The notes under the pieces were generated by a model, which was given only the letters and a program-made list of their open reading frames with translations, had not been told where the DNA came from and searched no databases. 64,000 nt of DNA from Paenibacillus sp. KS-LC4. GTDB taxonomy: Bacteria; Bacillota; Bacilli; Paenibacillales; Paenibacillaceae. Where the stretch lies: positions 2,622,501 to 2,686,500 of the forward strand of contig NZ_CP145905.1 of NCBI RefSeq assembly GCF_036894955.1. Reading direction: 5' to 3'. The position numbers and the translations under genes were made by a program. Below are positions 26,732 through 36,125 of the stretch, piece after piece (within the stretch, counting starts at the first letter, position 1; every line of letters starts with the position of its first letter).

Positions 26732-27487
26732 ATGAATGAGAAGCAGCCGCAACAGAAGGCGATGAGCTGGAATGATCCCCAAGTAGAGGGATATGGACGA
26801 ACGATAGCTTTGAAAATACCAGGCTATTTCATGCTGTATGATATGACGGAGCGCTTAATGAACGCAATGCTTGGCCCTGAAAGGGAAAAGGACATATTAG
26901 TCGTTGGCGCAGGCGGCGGGCAGGAGCTTGTGACGCTCGGCGGTGCGCATCCAGCGTGGCGCTTTACCGGGGTTGACCCGTCTGTACGTATGCTGGCGAT
27001 AGCAGAGCAGCGCATTCGGTTGGAGCGCTTGGAGGCGGGAGTAACGCTGCATGAGGGAACGGCAGATGAGCTGCCGAAGGACAAGCTGTACGATGCAGCG
27101 ACCTCCCTGCTGGTATTGCATTTTATAAAGGGGCTGGATCAGAAAAGGGAGCTGCTGCGCAGTATAGCTGAGCGTTTGAAGCCGGGCGCACCATTGTTTA
27201 TTGCTGCAATAAGCTGTGATCGCGAGGAAGAAGCCTTTGCCGTTCAAATGAACGCATGGCAAAGTCATATGCTGGATAATGGCATTCCGCTAGAGGATTG
27301 GGAGCGGTTTGCCGCTTCCCTTGGCGCCGAATCAGACCCTGCGCCGCCAGAGCAGGTGGAAGAGCTGCTTCGAGAGGCGGGATTTAGCCATATATCGAAA
27401 TTTTTTGGCTCCTACCTTATAACAGGATGGTTTGCGGTTAAAGCGAGCGAGGAGCACAACCTAGAAGAAAAGAGGCCGGACAAATGA
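26732..27487 (+). CDS. Class I SAM-dependent methyltransferase
   Basis: The 251-residue protein has SAM motif I (ILVVGAGGGQELVTLG), an acidic loop VDPSVRMLAIAEQR, and SLLVLHFIKGLDQKRELLRSI. It is a small-molecule type methyltransferase of unknown substrate. ATG 26732 follows AAGGGAGAG; in-frame ATGs at 26687 and 26705 are possible longer starts. The stop overlaps the next gene by ATGA, implying coupling. Confidence 0.85.
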   Translation: MNEKQPQQKAMSWNDPQVEGYGRTIALKIPGYFMLYDMTERLMNAMLGPEREKDILVVGAGGGQELVTLGGAHPAWRFTGVDPSVRMLAIAEQRIRLERLEAGVTLHEGTADELPKDKLYDAATSLLVLHFIKGLDQKRELLRSIAERLKPGAPLFIAAISCDREEEAFAVQMNAWQSHMLDNGIPLEDWERFAASLGAESDPAPPEQVEELLREAGFSHISKFFGSYLITGWFAVKASEEHNLEEKRPDK

Positions 27488-28599
27488 AACAAGACATCGT
27501 TGTTATAGGCGGCTACGGCCATGTGGGCGGAGATATAAGCAAGCAGCTTGGAGCCAAGTTTCCAGGTAAGGTGTATGCGGCGGGTAGAAGTCTGGAGCGG
27601 GCGAAGCAATTCGCTATGCAGACGGGTGGCCAGGTGAAGCCAATGGCCTTTGATTTAAACAACTGGAAGCAGGATATCGCATTTGAACGAGTGAAGCTCG
27701 TTGTCATGTGTATGGATCAGACGGACGATGCCTTTGTACAGGCTTGTCTGAGGAGTGGCACGCATTATGTGGATATTTCGGCGTATGGCCCGTTCCTGAC
27801 TAGTGTGGAGCGGCATGGCGAGGCAGCGGCACAAGCAAAGGCGACAGCGGTGCTGAGCGTCGGACTGGCGCCAGGTGTAACGAATTTACTTGCTCGCAAG
27901 GCACAGCAGGAGCTCGATCAGTTGGACAGCGTAGATATTGCAATTATGCTTGGGCTCGGTGATCAGCATGGCAAGGCGGCAATAGAGTGGACGGTAGACA
28001 GCATTGGCAGTGCTTTTTCGATTGTTGAAAATGGCGGTGTCGCGCAGACGGTCAGCTTTAGCGGCGGCAAACGCACCGATTTTGGCAAGGAGCTGGGCAG
28101 TCGCATGGCTTACCGATTCCCGTTCTCTGATCAGCAATCGCTGCCAAGAACGTTGAACGTGCCGACTGTATCGACAAGGCTTTGTTTCGATTCAGGTGCG
28201 GTGACCCGCTTGGTCGCATGGATACGCGCAACAGGGCTATTTCGACTGCTGCGGATCAAATGGATTCGCTCTGCTGCGGTAAGCAGCTTTGGGATGATGC
28301 GATTTGGCTCAGACGGCTATGCGGTTAAAGTAGATGGCTGGGGGATGAAGCATGGCGCGAAGAAGCATGTTCAATATTTGGTGGACGGTTCCCATGAGGC
28401 GGCGGCGACCGCTAAAGTGGCGACCGCAGTTGCCGCCGCTGTGTATGAAGGTGGTCTGCCAGGCGGCGTATTCCATACGGAGCAGCTATTTGAACTGGTG
28501 AAGAGCGGCAAAGAAGGAAGCATTGCCCTGCAAGCCGCTGCGGGCATTATGAAACGACCGCAGGTCATTGAAGGCTTGAGATATGACAGCTGGGAGTAA
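27484..28599 (+). CDS. Saccharopine dehydrogenase-like NAD(P)-binding protein
   Basis: The 371-residue protein has an N-terminal Rossmann fold (VVIGGYGHVGGDISKQLG) and the family pattern CMDQTDDAFVQACLRSGTHYVDIS and SVGLAPGVTNLLARKA. Such proteins act as dehydrogenases or epimerase-like oxidoreductases on amino-acid or lipid substrates; the substrate here is unknown. It is coupled to the methyltransferase. Confidence 0.85.
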   Translation: MKQDIVVIGGYGHVGGDISKQLGAKFPGKVYAAGRSLERAKQFAMQTGGQVKPMAFDLNNWKQDIAFERVKLVVMCMDQTDDAFVQACLRSGTHYVDISAYGPFLTSVERHGEAAAQAKATAVLSVGLAPGVTNLLARKAQQELDQLDSVDIAIMLGLGDQHGKAAIEWTVDSIGSAFSIVENGGVAQTVSFSGGKRTDFGKELGSRMAYRFPFSDQQSLPRTLNVPTVSTRLCFDSGAVTRLVAWIRATGLFRLLRIKWIRSAAVSSFGMMRFGSDGYAVKVDGWGMKHGAKKHVQYLVDGSHEAAATAKVATAVAAAVYEGGLPGGVFHTEQLFELVKSGKEGSIALQAAAGIMKRPQVIEGLRYDSWE

Positions 28600-28618
28600 G
28601 GGTTGGTCGTTATCACGG

Positions 28619-29293
28619 TCATGAAAATGAGTTCAAGCCCAAACGGCGGGTCATATCGGCTTGTTGACCGCTGGCAGAGGCGGCTGGCTTTGCTTGCTTC
28701 TTGCTTTTAGCAGCCGTTGTCGAGAAGGGCGTGTAACCGCAAGCATGCATTTTGCCGATTTTATAGCCTTTGGCGAGCGCAAGCTCGGTAGGACTTAGCT
28801 GCTGCTCCTGCTCAAGCAATCTTGCTAAAATTAATGCTGCCGCTCTTGCATCGTCAAGCGCATCATGGTGATTTAACGGAATTTGATAATGGCTGGCTAA
28901 CACGTTCAAACGATAGGAAAGCATGTCCGGCAGCAATTTTTTGCTAAGCTGATAGGTGCAATAATAATGGAAGGCCGGATAAGGCAGGGCCGCATCATCT
29001 AAGCAATAACGCAGGACGCTCATATCGAAGGAAGCATTATGGGCGACTACCTGCTTATTTTTTAATAATGGCTCTACCGTGGGCCATAGCTCGGAAAAAG
29101 TAGGGCTGCCTTCCACCATAGCCGGCGTGATGCCGTGAATTTCGATGTTCATCCGGTCAAAATGCTGCTGCGGATTAATGAGCCAAACCTGCTCAAAAGC
29201 GATTTTGCCGCCCTGCACCTCGACGATGCCGACCGCGCAGGCGCTGGAGCGATTGGAGTTGGCGGTTTCAAAGTCAATCGCCACAAAGTCCAT
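28619..29293 (-). CDS. 3'-5' exonuclease, DEDDh (DnaQ) family
   Basis: The 224-residue protein carries all DEDDh motifs: Exo I AIDFETANSNR, Exo II VVAHNASFDMSVL, and Exo III NHHDALDDARAAALI with the catalytic His. The C-terminal tail is Lys/Ala-rich. It is a stand-alone proofreading-like exonuclease of the PolC-epsilon family that acts on DNA or RNA 3' ends. Confidence 0.92.
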   Translation of the reverse strand: MDFVAIDFETANSNRSSACAVGIVEVQGGKIAFEQVWLINPQQHFDRMNIEIHGITPAMVEGSPTFSELWPTVEPLLKNKQVVAHNASFDMSVLRYCLDDAALPYPAFHYYCTYQLSKKLLPDMLSYRLNVLASHYQIPLNHHDALDDARAAALILARLLEQEQQLSPTELALAKGYKIGKMHACGYTPFSTTAAKSKKQAKPAASASGQQADMTRRLGLNSFS

Positions 29294-29517
29294 GGTGCAT
29301 CCCCTTTAAATTGATGTAAGTTTTTTGATTCTTACTATGAATTATACAGGATGTCCGCAGCCTTTTGTCCGTCTTGCTACCTTTTTCTTGTCGTGAAGGT
29401 ATAAACATCCGCAAAACGGACAAAATAAAATTATCGGCGTCGCAAGATGTCGTAGACAACCGCGGAGAAGACTTACGTTCCCCATAAGCTCTTCGTCCGG
29501 TTTCTCCTCTCCCATGA

Positions 29518-29551
29518 ATCGAGCGTCCCGAAAGGGGCGCTCGATTTTTTT
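29518..29551 (+). terminator. Strong plus-strand terminator without an obvious plus-strand gene
   Basis: ATCGAGCG-TCCC and GGGG-CGCTCGAT pair almost perfectly and are followed by TTTTTTT on the plus strand only. The neighbouring genes are both on the minus strand, so the transcript it ends is not explained by annotated genes. Confidence 0.75.
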
Positions 29552-29556
29552 GTGTT

Positions 29557-30222
29557 TTATTTTACAGAAGCATCCTGCGCAATAAACCATACACCTGTTT
29601 CCTGTGAGGATTTAACGGTATATAAAATGCCATTGCGCTCGGCAGACTTATTTAAGTTATACAAATCAACATTGCTGTCCATCATACCTAGCTCCTCGAA
29701 AATATCTCCGCTCTCATTGGTTTCCAAATCAGGATTAGTTGCTCCAATTAAAGCTCCGAATGACAAAATCAAATTAGCTCCCGATTGAGCAGTTCCATCA
29801 CCAGAACCCATAATAAGAAGCTCCTTAATAGCTCCTGTTTCTTTATTTACAAACCCATTGAGGTAGATGGAGTCAGTAAGCTGATGCTGAAAGCCGGAAC
29901 CTTCTATTTTCAAAGACTTAACGGTAAACTTTGCGCCTAGTGTCTCGGATGCTTTATTGAAGGCTTTACGGAAGCTCTCTACATCTTGAGCCACGACACC
30001 CTCAGCCTTTGCCTTATCGGTCTTAGAGGTTTCTTCCTTCTTAGAGTCGGTTGCATTGCTCGCTGTTTCAGATGCGGCTTTGGTTTCATTTTTGAAACTT
30101 TCTGTGTTTGTAGCAGCTGGAGTAGTGCTTCTATCTTTATTCAAATTACTTACACTTCCTACGATTAGAACGATAATTAACCAGAACCACCATTTTGTAT
30201 AAAGCGGTTTTCTTTGCTGCAT
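29557..30222 (-). CDS. Membrane-anchored hypothetical protein
   Basis: The 221-residue protein has an N-terminal KPLYTKWWFWLIIVLIVGSV (a basic head followed by one membrane span), a 50-residue Ser/Thr/Lys/Glu linker, and a soluble domain of about 140 residues with FRKAFNKASETLGAKFTVKSL. It is likely exposed outside the membrane. I do not recognise the C-terminal family. Its N-terminus is closely similar to the 54-residue protein encoded just upstream at 30260. Confidence 0.75.
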   Translation of the reverse strand: MQQRKPLYTKWWFWLIIVLIVGSVSNLNKDRSTTPAATNTESFKNETKAASETASNATDSKKEETSKTDKAKAEGVVAQDVESFRKAFNKASETLGAKFTVKSLKIEGSGFQHQLTDSIYLNGFVNKETGAIKELLIMGSGDGTAQSGANLILSFGALIGATNPDLETNESGDIFEELGMMDSNVDLYNLNKSAERNGILYTVKSSQETGVWFIAQDASVK

Positions 30223-30259
30223 TTTAATTGCCCCCTAAGATATATTTATACTTTTACAG

Positions 30260-30424
30260 CTATTCCGACTTGGACGATGCCTTTTCTAGTTGACTTTCAT
30301 TGCTTTTTACCGAGGCGCTGCCTGCGGCAGCCTCATCGCGCAGCTGACCATTTACAAGCCCGGCAAGCAGGATGATGGTGATTACCCAAAACAACCATTT
30401 TTTATAAAACGGCTGACACTTCAT
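30260..30424 (-). CDS. Small membrane-anchored protein, 54 residues, likely truncated paralogue
   Basis: ATG 30422-30424 on the minus strand follows ATAGGAGC. The peptide MKCQPFYKKWLFWVITIILL continues for 34 residues to TAG 30260-30262. The start has the same basic head and W-rich span as the 221-residue protein at 29557, but the extracellular domain is missing. It may be a shortened duplicate or a functional small protein. Confidence 0.6.
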   Translation of the reverse strand: MKCQPFYKKWLFWVITIILLAGLVNGQLRDEAAAGSASVKSNESQLEKASSKSE

Positions 30425-30468
30425 TGTTCATGCTCCTATCGTTTATTCATGTGTGAAATGATACAAAT

Positions 30469-30942
30469 TTAACTATTTAACTGGAAGGCGACTTCCAGCT
30501 TTTTCGATCCGGTGTGGGCTTCACCTGTACTCGTTAATGCCATTTTACCGGTAGCGAGCGTAGCGTGCGAATTATCGTTCTGGACAACCTCTACAAACAC
30601 CGAATTGACGATCTGCGATTTAGTAAGTGCGATTGAGCAGGCATGCTGCACAAGCTTTTTAAGCTCTTGTTGATTGGCAGTCAGCGTACTGAGCGTAACA
30701 TGCCAAATGCCAGAGTCATCCATATGCTCATCCGTTATTTCGTAAACAGGCAGCTGCCCTTCTAGTGAAGGAGAAAAAGATGTCAGTTGCTCCGCGCTCG
30801 TTGTTATTGAAGGGGGAGATGGCACCTCATCCGCTATTTGCAGATCTTTATTCCCTGTATAAATGATTCCAACCAAACTGCCTGCCAAGGCTACGACTAT
30901 GATAAACCGGGTCTGATTGAATAACAGCTTTCTTCGTTTCAA
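30469..30942 (-). CDS. Membrane-anchored hypothetical protein, 157 residues
   Basis: The N-terminal basic segment MKRRKLLFNQTR is followed by one span (FIIVVALAGSLVGIIY), then a soluble region with no recognised domain. It forms a run with the two preceding small anchored proteins, all on the minus strand. Confidence 0.7.
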   Translation of the reverse strand: MKRRKLLFNQTRFIIVVALAGSLVGIIYTGNKDLQIADEVPSPPSITTSAEQLTSFSPSLEGQLPVYEITDEHMDDSGIWHVTLSTLTANQQELKKLVQHACSIALTKSQIVNSVFVEVVQNDNSHATLATGKMALTSTGEAHTGSKKLEVAFQLNS

Positions 30943-31220
30943 TTGTAACGACTCCCATACTAAATATTTTTACTTGCAATTGCGCGCAAACACCTTCAAA
31001 AGCGGCTATCATCGCTAGCTGCGGTTGATAGGAATCGTTGTTTCGAAATCAATATACTACAAAAGTGAGATTTTGGCGATATGTGGAAGGGCGAATAGAT
31101 AGACTAGCCGAAAATGCCATATAACCCCTTAGTATAATGTGAATATTTTTATTTAAACAGTCTGTTTTTTTATGGAATTAAGCAATAAAATGAGCTTATA
31201 AAACAGCGGGAGATGGTCAC

Positions 31221-32240
31221 GTGAAGGGTTTATTCATTAATTTTACAAAAAGTTTGCTAGTATTAAGCTTTCTGGTATCGTTTTTTGTTTTCGAAAAGAG
31301 TGCGTTTGCGGCGGTTCCAACGGATAATGGCTTGCTAAACTGCGTAATTTTAAGCAGAGGTGCCAATAATACTGACAATAGCGTACCTATTAGCAAACTG
31401 GATATGAATGATAATGTCGAAACAGGCACCTCGTATAATGAAATTGGTCATGATGATAAAAATAGAGACTTCGATACGGTATGGTATCAATTTACAGAGC
31501 CGAAGCAAATTGATTCCTACTATTTGAAAACTCAAAATAACCTTGGTACTTTGATTATGAAGTTGACGGATGTTAATAATGTTGTGTACGAAATTAATAG
31601 TTTGAACCGAAACGGCGTGCTTACTACCTTTTCAACTCCTTATCTAAATATCAAAAAAGTAGAACTTATCAACACTAACGTTTCAACGTCAAGTGTAGCT
31701 CATGTTTATGAATGGGATCTATTCGGATCACCTGTAGCCAGCCAAAGCATCCAAGCCGTTGCGGGTACAGATGGCATTCAGCTAACTTGGGAGAATGTGA
31801 CGAACGGAGTTACTTACAAGGTAAACAGAGCAACTACTAGTGGTGGAGCCTATACAACGATTGCATCGGGTATTTCGGGTACTTCCTATTTTGATGCGAG
31901 CGTTGTGAAAAATACGACTTATTACTATCAAATTGTAGCGGTAAGAAATAATGTGGATTGCTCCTGCTCCTTTGAGGCTTCCGCACAAAAGCTGCAAAAC
32001 AACCGTGCTATTCTTGTGATTACGATGACTAATGGCCTTGAGAAAGAATATGATCTGACCATGGCAGAAGTAAATGCCTTCATTGATTGGTATGATGCGA
32101 AGGATGCTGGAGTAGGCAAAGAAAAATACTCCTTCAATAAAACATGGAATAAAGGACCGTTCCTTAGCCGGACAGATTACGTTATTTTTGATAAAATCTT
32201 ATTTTTCGATGTAAGTGAATATGAGGATACGACCGTTTAA
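31221..32240 (+). CDS. Secreted protein with fibronectin type III domain
   Basis: The 339-residue protein has a signal peptide (residues 1-31, ending SAFAA), then an N-terminal beta domain of discoidin-like character (YQFTEPKQIDSYYLKT), a fibronectin III domain around residues 175-250 (GIQLTWENVTNGVTYKVNR ... TTYYYQIVAV), and a C-terminal domain with LEKEYDLTMAEVNAFIDWYDA seen in Paenibacillus surface proteins. GTG start behind GGGAGATGG. It is probably extracellular and may bind carbohydrate or surface polymers. Confidence 0.8.
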   Translation: MKGLFINFTKSLLVLSFLVSFFVFEKSAFAAVPTDNGLLNCVILSRGANNTDNSVPISKLDMNDNVETGTSYNEIGHDDKNRDFDTVWYQFTEPKQIDSYYLKTQNNLGTLIMKLTDVNNVVYEINSLNRNGVLTTFSTPYLNIKKVELINTNVSTSSVAHVYEWDLFGSPVASQSIQAVAGTDGIQLTWENVTNGVTYKVNRATTSGGAYTTIASGISGTSYFDASVVKNTTYYYQIVAVRNNVDCSCSFEASAQKLQNNRAILVITMTNGLEKEYDLTMAEVNAFIDWYDAKDAGVGKEKYSFNKTWNKGPFLSRTDYVIFDKILFFDVSEYEDTTV

Positions 32241-32263
32241 GAGGGGGCAACCCCTCTTTTTTT
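32239..32263 (+). terminator. Rho-independent terminator
   Basis: AGAGGGG and CCCCTCT pair across a four-base loop and run into TTTTTTT, immediately after the stop of the fibronectin-type protein. Confidence 0.85.
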
Positions 32264-32375
32264 AATTTACGGGCGATCATCTAGAACGTTTTGCTGTGAC
32301 TGTAACTCCTCTTTAATATCTCATGGCAATTATGGTACGATAGGCGAGGATAGCGAATAAAGGGGGCATTTGGCA

Positions 32376-32969
32376 GTGAGAGTCATTGCGGGCGCAGCCA
32401 AGGGACGACCGCTGAAGGCGGTGCCTGGCAACAATACAAGACCGACGACCGATAAGGTGAAGGAAGCGATTTTCAGCATGATTGGGCCTTTTTTTGACGG
32501 GGGCGTTGCGCTGGATTTGTTTGCTGGAACTGGAGGGCTTGGCATAGAGGCTTGGAGCAGAGGGGCCGAGCGGACGATTTTTATCGATCAGGAGAAAAAT
32601 AGCATCGACATCATCCGCCACAATACGCAGGCGGCCGGCATGGGGCAGGAAGCGGAAATTTACCGCAACGATGCGGAGCGGGCACTGAAATTGCTGGAAA
32701 AGCGCGGAATCGCGTTCTCGCTTGTGTTTCTGGACCCGCCATACCGAATGATAACGGCGGACAAGCTTATGAATTACATGGCTGACCACAGCATGCTTGA
32801 GGATGGGGCAACGATTGTCGTTGAGCATGATGCAGCCCATAGCTATGAGGAGCAGTGGAACGGCTTTTTTCAACTGAAAAAAAATAAATACGGCGACACG
32901 GCGGTAACCATTTATCGCTACGAGCCAAATGTTGCCCACAATGGAGGACTTAACGATGCAGACGAATGA
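32376..32969 (+). CDS. rsmD: 16S rRNA (guanine-966-N2) methyltransferase
   Basis: The 197-residue SAM methyltransferase has the family start VIAGAAKGRPLKAVPG, SAM motif LDLFAGTGGLGIEAWSRGA and the catalytic DPPY in LVFLDPPYRM. I use GTG 32376 (eight bases after AAAGGGGGC) over TTG 32370 because RsmD proteins begin MRVI. Its end overlaps coaD, as in many Bacillota. Confidence 0.92.
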   Translation: MRVIAGAAKGRPLKAVPGNNTRPTTDKVKEAIFSMIGPFFDGGVALDLFAGTGGLGIEAWSRGAERTIFIDQEKNSIDIIRHNTQAAGMGQEAEIYRNDAERALKLLEKRGIAFSLVFLDPPYRMITADKLMNYMADHSMLEDGATIVVEHDAAHSYEEQWNGFFQLKKNKYGDTAVTIYRYEPNVAHNGGLNDADE

Positions 32970-33465
32970 CCAGATTCGCGTAGCCGTATACCCTGGAAGC
33001 TTTGACCCTGTTACCTTCGGGCATTTGGATATTATCCGTCGTTCGGCGAAGCAGTTCGATCATTTAATAGTAGCGGTATTGAATAATACGAGCAAAAATC
33101 CGCTTTTCAGCCTGGAGGAGCGCAAGGAAATGGTTGCCGAGCTGACAGCGGACCTGACGAATGTATCGGTTGAAAGCTTCCGTGATTTGCTCGTTCGTTT
33201 CATGAAGACCCGCAACGCCAACGTGATTGTACGGGGTATTCGCTCCGTAACAGACTTTGAGTATGAGCTGACATTAGCATCGACGAACCGGCTGCTTGAC
33301 GAGGAAATTGATACGATTTTTATGATGACCGACCCGAAGTACTCTTATCTCAGCTCCAGTATTGTGAAAGAGATCGCGCAGTTTCAAGGTGCGGTGTCTG
33401 AGCTCGTTCCGCCCGCGGTGGAGAAGCGCCTGACTGAGAAGTACAAGTCGAAGCAGCAGATGTAA
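32956..33465 (+). CDS. coaD: Phosphopantetheine adenylyltransferase
   Basis: The 169-residue enzyme of CoA synthesis joins ATP and 4'-phosphopantetheine. It has the nucleotidyltransferase motif AVYPGSFDPVTFGHLDII (T/HxGH), VIVRGIRSVTDFEYE and YSYLSSSIVKEIA. ATG 32956 follows GGAGGACTTAACG and lies inside the rsmD end, so the genes are coupled. Confidence 0.95.
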   Translation: MQTNDQIRVAVYPGSFDPVTFGHLDIIRRSAKQFDHLIVAVLNNTSKNPLFSLEERKEMVAELTADLTNVSVESFRDLLVRFMKTRNANVIVRGIRSVTDFEYELTLASTNRLLDEEIDTIFMMTDPKYSYLSSSIVKEIAQFQGAVSELVPPAVEKRLTEKYKSKQQM

Positions 33466-33504
33466 TTCGCACAGCAAAGCTATTTCTGTAGCTGAAACTG
33501 AGCA

Positions 33505-34737
33505 TTATTTGGGTATGTCAGCCTTTCTTCTTGCCAGCATATACAGCGCTGCGAGCAGAAACAGGAGCAGGAGCAGCGCTGATGAAGCCAATGTGTAGGG
33601 CCACAGATTAGGGAAATGCTGCGTTTGAAAATAGCCCGAAACCGGCCTATTCATCCACGCCCCGTTTGATGAAAACACTGGCAGTACACTAGCGGCTTGC
33701 CGCAAAAAGTCAAAAGGGGCGCTGGCAAGCAGCAGTTGCCCCGGCTTCCACAATAACACCACGAACCAAGCGGCGTGAGCAGCATGAAGCAGCTTGGCGC
33801 CAGCGAGCGGAAGCAGCTTAAGCTCCGTCCCGCTTGTAGAATAGCCGGCTTGCAGCAGGCCGCTGATGCCGCTCCAGGCGAGTATCGCGGCGGTGATAGC
33901 GGCGCTCAGCACAGGGGTAAGGCTAGGGGCTTCCAGCACGGCAGCTGTGTAGGTGCCGATATGGCTTTCGAGCAGAGCGGGCAGGAAGAGTGCTTCCCAC
34001 CAGCTTCCTGAGCTGATAGAAAGCCAAAGCGGCAGCATAAGCCGGGCGATGACAGCGGTGAAAATAATCAGGCCGCCAATCAGCATCAGCTTCTGCACGC
34101 CGCCGGATACGGCTTCGCCGAGCGCCCGCCCGAAGCTGCGGCCGTCGCTTTCCCGCGCGGCGGTGATCGCCTTGGCCGCCCGCTCAATTAAGCGGCCTTC
34201 CTGCACCTGGGCGGCGCGGGACGGCAAAGCCTCGGATCTGCTGGTGAGCAGCAGCAGCCAGGCTGTCCAAAGTGCAGCCAGCCAGACGGCTGCTGCGATC
34301 AACAGCCCCAGCTCCGGCCGATGCATAAAGCCTGCGCCGAGAACGACTAGCATGAAGATGGGATTCGGCATATGTGAAAAGGCGAGCAGCCGCTGGCCCT
34401 CTTGGAGCGTAACCTGCCCATGCCTGCGAAGCATGGCTGTCGTTTCGGCACCGGCGGGGAAGCCGGATAGCCAGCCGAATAGCAGGGGAAGCGCTGCCTC
34501 TCCGGGAAGCCGGAATAAACGGCGCATGAGCGGCTGGAGCAGCACGCCGATTCCATGTACGAGACCAAAGGCGGTAATTAGCTCGAACAGGACAAGAAAA
34601 GGCAGCAGTCCGGGAAAAACAATATTCCACCATAGGGTCAATGCTTGAAGGGAAGCTTGAAAGGCTGCTTCTGACTGGTAAATAACAGCTCCGACCAGCA
34701 GAATGGACGCTAGCGCTGCGAGCAAGGTTTTAGCCAC
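33505..34737 (-). CDS. ylbJ: Sporulation integral membrane protein YlbJ
   Basis: The 410-residue polytopic membrane protein of the nucleoside-recognition (Gate-like) family contains GWLSGFPAGAETTAMLRR and FSHMPNPIFMLVVLGAGF, characteristic of YlbJ. In Bacillus it is a mother-cell protein needed for the spore cortex. GTG start. Its presence supports a sporulating host. It converges on coaD, the order seen in Bacillus. Confidence 0.88.
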   Translation of the reverse strand: MAKTLLAALASILLVGAVIYQSEAAFQASLQALTLWWNIVFPGLLPFLVLFELITAFGLVHGIGVLLQPLMRRLFRLPGEAALPLLFGWLSGFPAGAETTAMLRRHGQVTLQEGQRLLAFSHMPNPIFMLVVLGAGFMHRPELGLLIAAAVWLAALWTAWLLLLTSRSEALPSRAAQVQEGRLIERAAKAITAARESDGRSFGRALGEAVSGGVQKLMLIGGLIIFTAVIARLMLPLWLSISSGSWWEALFLPALLESHIGTYTAAVLEAPSLTPVLSAAITAAILAWSGISGLLQAGYSTSGTELKLLPLAGAKLLHAAHAAWFVVLLWKPGQLLLASAPFDFLRQAASVLPVFSSNGAWMNRPVSGYFQTQHFPNLWPYTLASSALLLLLFLLAALYMLARRKADIPK

Positions 34738-35023
34738 TGGACGATCAACTCCATTTCAGGTCATCGTAGGAAATCGCATCATTTTGATAAGTGCACATAA
34801 ACACAAATTTTCAGCTGCGCGTATGAAAGTACGGGCTATTTGCAGTGCCTGCACGCCCAAGTGCTTTGCAATTTGAACGCTGCATGAGCGCGCCGAGAAA
34901 ATGGCAAATGGCAGCTAGTATAGCGGCTTGTACGATATGTATGCAGCCCCTATGCCTGTTAGAACAGGAGATAAAGAAGATGGATGAGGAATGAAGATGG
35001 ATGGGGAATGAAAGGGGCGCGAT

Positions 35024-36115
35024 TTGTCCTTGAAATCGTCAGGGGTAAGGCAGTTAGGCTTTATTATGATAGCGACCGCTTTATTCATGTATATGCTGTT
35101 GTACGCACCAACACCCTATGTCGTGTACGAGCCTGGGCTTGCTGCTCCTACGAAGCCGATGGTTCGTATGGGTGAGGGAGCGGATGAGGTAAGGGTGAAG
35201 CCTTCAGCAAGCCCAGCGCCCGCTTCGAAGCCGGAAGAAGGTGCTTTTCTAATGACAGCTGTCAGGCTATCGGATGCGAATTGGTGGGAAACCTTGTCTT
35301 CCGCATGGGATAACGATATAGCGACTTACAGCCGTTCTTCGATTTTACGCGGCTACACGGAGCAGGAATATGCGGAGCGAATGACCGTCGTCATGCAAGG
35401 GTCGCAAAATCAAGCGATTGAAGCTGCGTATCGCTTCGCTCATCTGCCCTATCAATCGGTAGTTGACAGCATTGCGGTGTCGGATGTGTTGCAGGGCAGT
35501 GATGACAGCGGTTGGCAGCCTGGAGATGCTCTCGTCTCGTTAAAAGGCGGCAAGCCATTCGCGGATGCCGAGCAAATCGTCAGCGAGCTTAGTGCCCATA
35601 AGCCAGGCGATAAGGTAGTATTTACGGTAAAGCGGGCAGGAGCAGAGCAAGACATTGCAATTACAATGGGTGCCTATGAGGCCCCTCTAACCTTAAATAC
35701 GCTCCCTGCCGCGCTTGGCGGTGTTAAGCTTGCTGAGCTTCGCAGCCTGCAGCCGGACGATGCCCGCTTTAAGCTGCGAATTGATGCAGGAGCCATTGGC
35801 GGCCCGTCGGCCGGGCTGATGTTTGCGCTGCAATCGCTTGATTTGCTGCTCGGCGAGCAGGACTTGACAGGTGGAGCAATTATTGCTGGAACAGGTACAA
35901 TCGCAGCCGATGGGACGGTTGGGGAAATTGGGGGCATTGCATTCAAGGTCATTGCGGCAAGCCGCGAGGGGGCAGAGCTGTTTCTCGCCCCGTCCGCCAA
36001 TTACAAAGAGGCTGCGGACAAGGCGAAGGATATCGGCACGAGCATGAAGATCGTCAGCGTAAATAGTCTTAGCGAGGCTAAGCAGGTAATCGAGCAGCAT
36101 GTCAGTGGAAATTAA
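35024..36115 (+). CDS. ylbL: PDZ-domain serine protease of the YlbL/SepM family
   Basis: The 363-residue protein has an N-terminal membrane span (LGFIMIATALFMYMLLYA), a PDZ domain near 150-215 (SGWQPGDALVSLKGG), and a C-terminal Lon-type proteolytic domain with Ser in GGPSAGLMFALQ and Lys in GGIAFKVIAA, the Ser/Lys dyad. YlbL proteases process membrane peptides, and SepM matures competence pheromone. TTG start at 35024 with AAAGGGGCG upstream. Confidence 0.9.
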   Translation: MSLKSSGVRQLGFIMIATALFMYMLLYAPTPYVVYEPGLAAPTKPMVRMGEGADEVRVKPSASPAPASKPEEGAFLMTAVRLSDANWWETLSSAWDNDIATYSRSSILRGYTEQEYAERMTVVMQGSQNQAIEAAYRFAHLPYQSVVDSIAVSDVLQGSDDSGWQPGDALVSLKGGKPFADAEQIVSELSAHKPGDKVVFTVKRAGAEQDIAITMGAYEAPLTLNTLPAALGGVKLAELRSLQPDDARFKLRIDAGAIGGPSAGLMFALQSLDLLLGEQDLTGGAIIAGTGTIAADGTVGEIGGIAFKVIAASREGAELFLAPSANYKEAADKAKDIGTSMKIVSVNSLSEAKQVIEQHVSGN

Positions 36116-36125
36116 ACCGTTTGAA

